From the NCBI GenBank assembly GCA_030528345.1, contig JAUMZB010000012.1:1-50592 (forward strand): a stretch of DNA of 50,592 nucleotides. The letters are read 5' to 3'. This stretch comes from Eikenella sp. (GTDB lineage Bacteria > Pseudomonadota > Gammaproteobacteria > Burkholderiales > Neisseriaceae). Below, in pieces: positions 50,552 through 50,592 of the stretch (position 1 is the first letter of the stretch; each line of letters opens with the position of its first letter). The position numbers and the translations under genes are program-made. Under the pieces are notes generated by a model that worked only from the letters and a program-made list of their open reading frames with translations, made no database searches and had not been told where the DNA came from.

Positions 50552-50592
50552 TGTATAGTCCCAGACTTTAAGGGTTCAATTTTCTCCCCCGA

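Overview
The window looks like a piece of a Neisseriaceae chromosome, most likely Eikenella or a close relative. The main evidence is the very frequent 12-mer AGGCTACCTGAA, the Eikenella dialect of the Neisseriaceae DNA uptake sequence (DUS). I count by eye about 27 exact copies on the two strands plus many one-mismatch copies. The rarer variant AGGCTGCCTGAA is also present. Gene content agrees: a lipoprotein PilB-type MsrAB fusion, tal next to kdsD, mdh-gntR-sdhCDABE-gltA-sucAB, pheS/pheT-ihfA-merR-like, and lepA/lepB. Base composition is GC-rich and nearly all of the sequence is coding.

Layout. 1-0.3 kb: start of a DEAD-box helicase (minus). 0.5-1 kb: a small interrupted ORF and a 157-bp inverted-repeat element. 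1-2.4 kb: a CbiM-like permease and ung (minus). 3-8 kb: gdhA, fbp, a lipoprotein and lpdA (plus). 8.2-13.8 kb (minus): a membrane protein, lepB, a small membrane protein, a MITE-like element, lepA and a class V aminotransferase. 13.9-16.6 kb: panC and msrAB. 16.7-18.9 kb: a DUF4149-like protein, ttcA and a CPBP protease. 19.1-24.5 kb (minus): htpX, a second MITE-like copy, an M23 endopeptidase, a YihY-type membrane protein and transaldolase. 24.5-25.5 kb: kdsD. 25.6-26.5 kb: a low-GC pair of unrecognised genes. 26.65-28.1 kb: a frameshifted lysP. 28.2-39.6 kb: the TCA-cycle cluster. 39.7-42.7 kb: rnhA, a cupin-like protein, trxB and holC. 43.3-48.4 kb: pheS, a HEPN/MNT toxin-antitoxin pair, pheT, ihfA, a MerR-like gene and tRNA-Pro(GGG). 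48.6-50.5 kb: pgaB.

How it works together. The TCA block encodes malate dehydrogenase, succinate dehydrogenase with its flavinylation factor, citrate synthase, and E1 and E2 of 2-oxoglutarate dehydrogenase. The E3 subunit (lpdA) lies about 29 kb away rather than next to sucB, and sucCD is absent from the window. A GntR-type regulator sits between mdh and sdhC with a perfect 20-bp palindrome just upstream, a likely operator. Transcription units are often closed by hairpins built from two facing DUS copies. These hairpins also occur inside gltA-sucA-sucB and in the pheS leader.

The most interesting accessory features are: a HEPN/MNT module between pheS and pheT, a site known in Neisseria as a minimal mobile element; the foreign-looking gene pair after kdsD, whose second gene has a doubtful start; two copies of a GAGRCCTTTGCA-ended MITE-like element, one apparently inserted at a DUS; a TIR-bounded element near 0.8-0.9 kb; the lysP frameshift at a GGGTTTT heptamer; and a perfect FNR box between the cupin-like gene and trxB. 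All functional statements come from reading the sequence and recalling families; no search was run.
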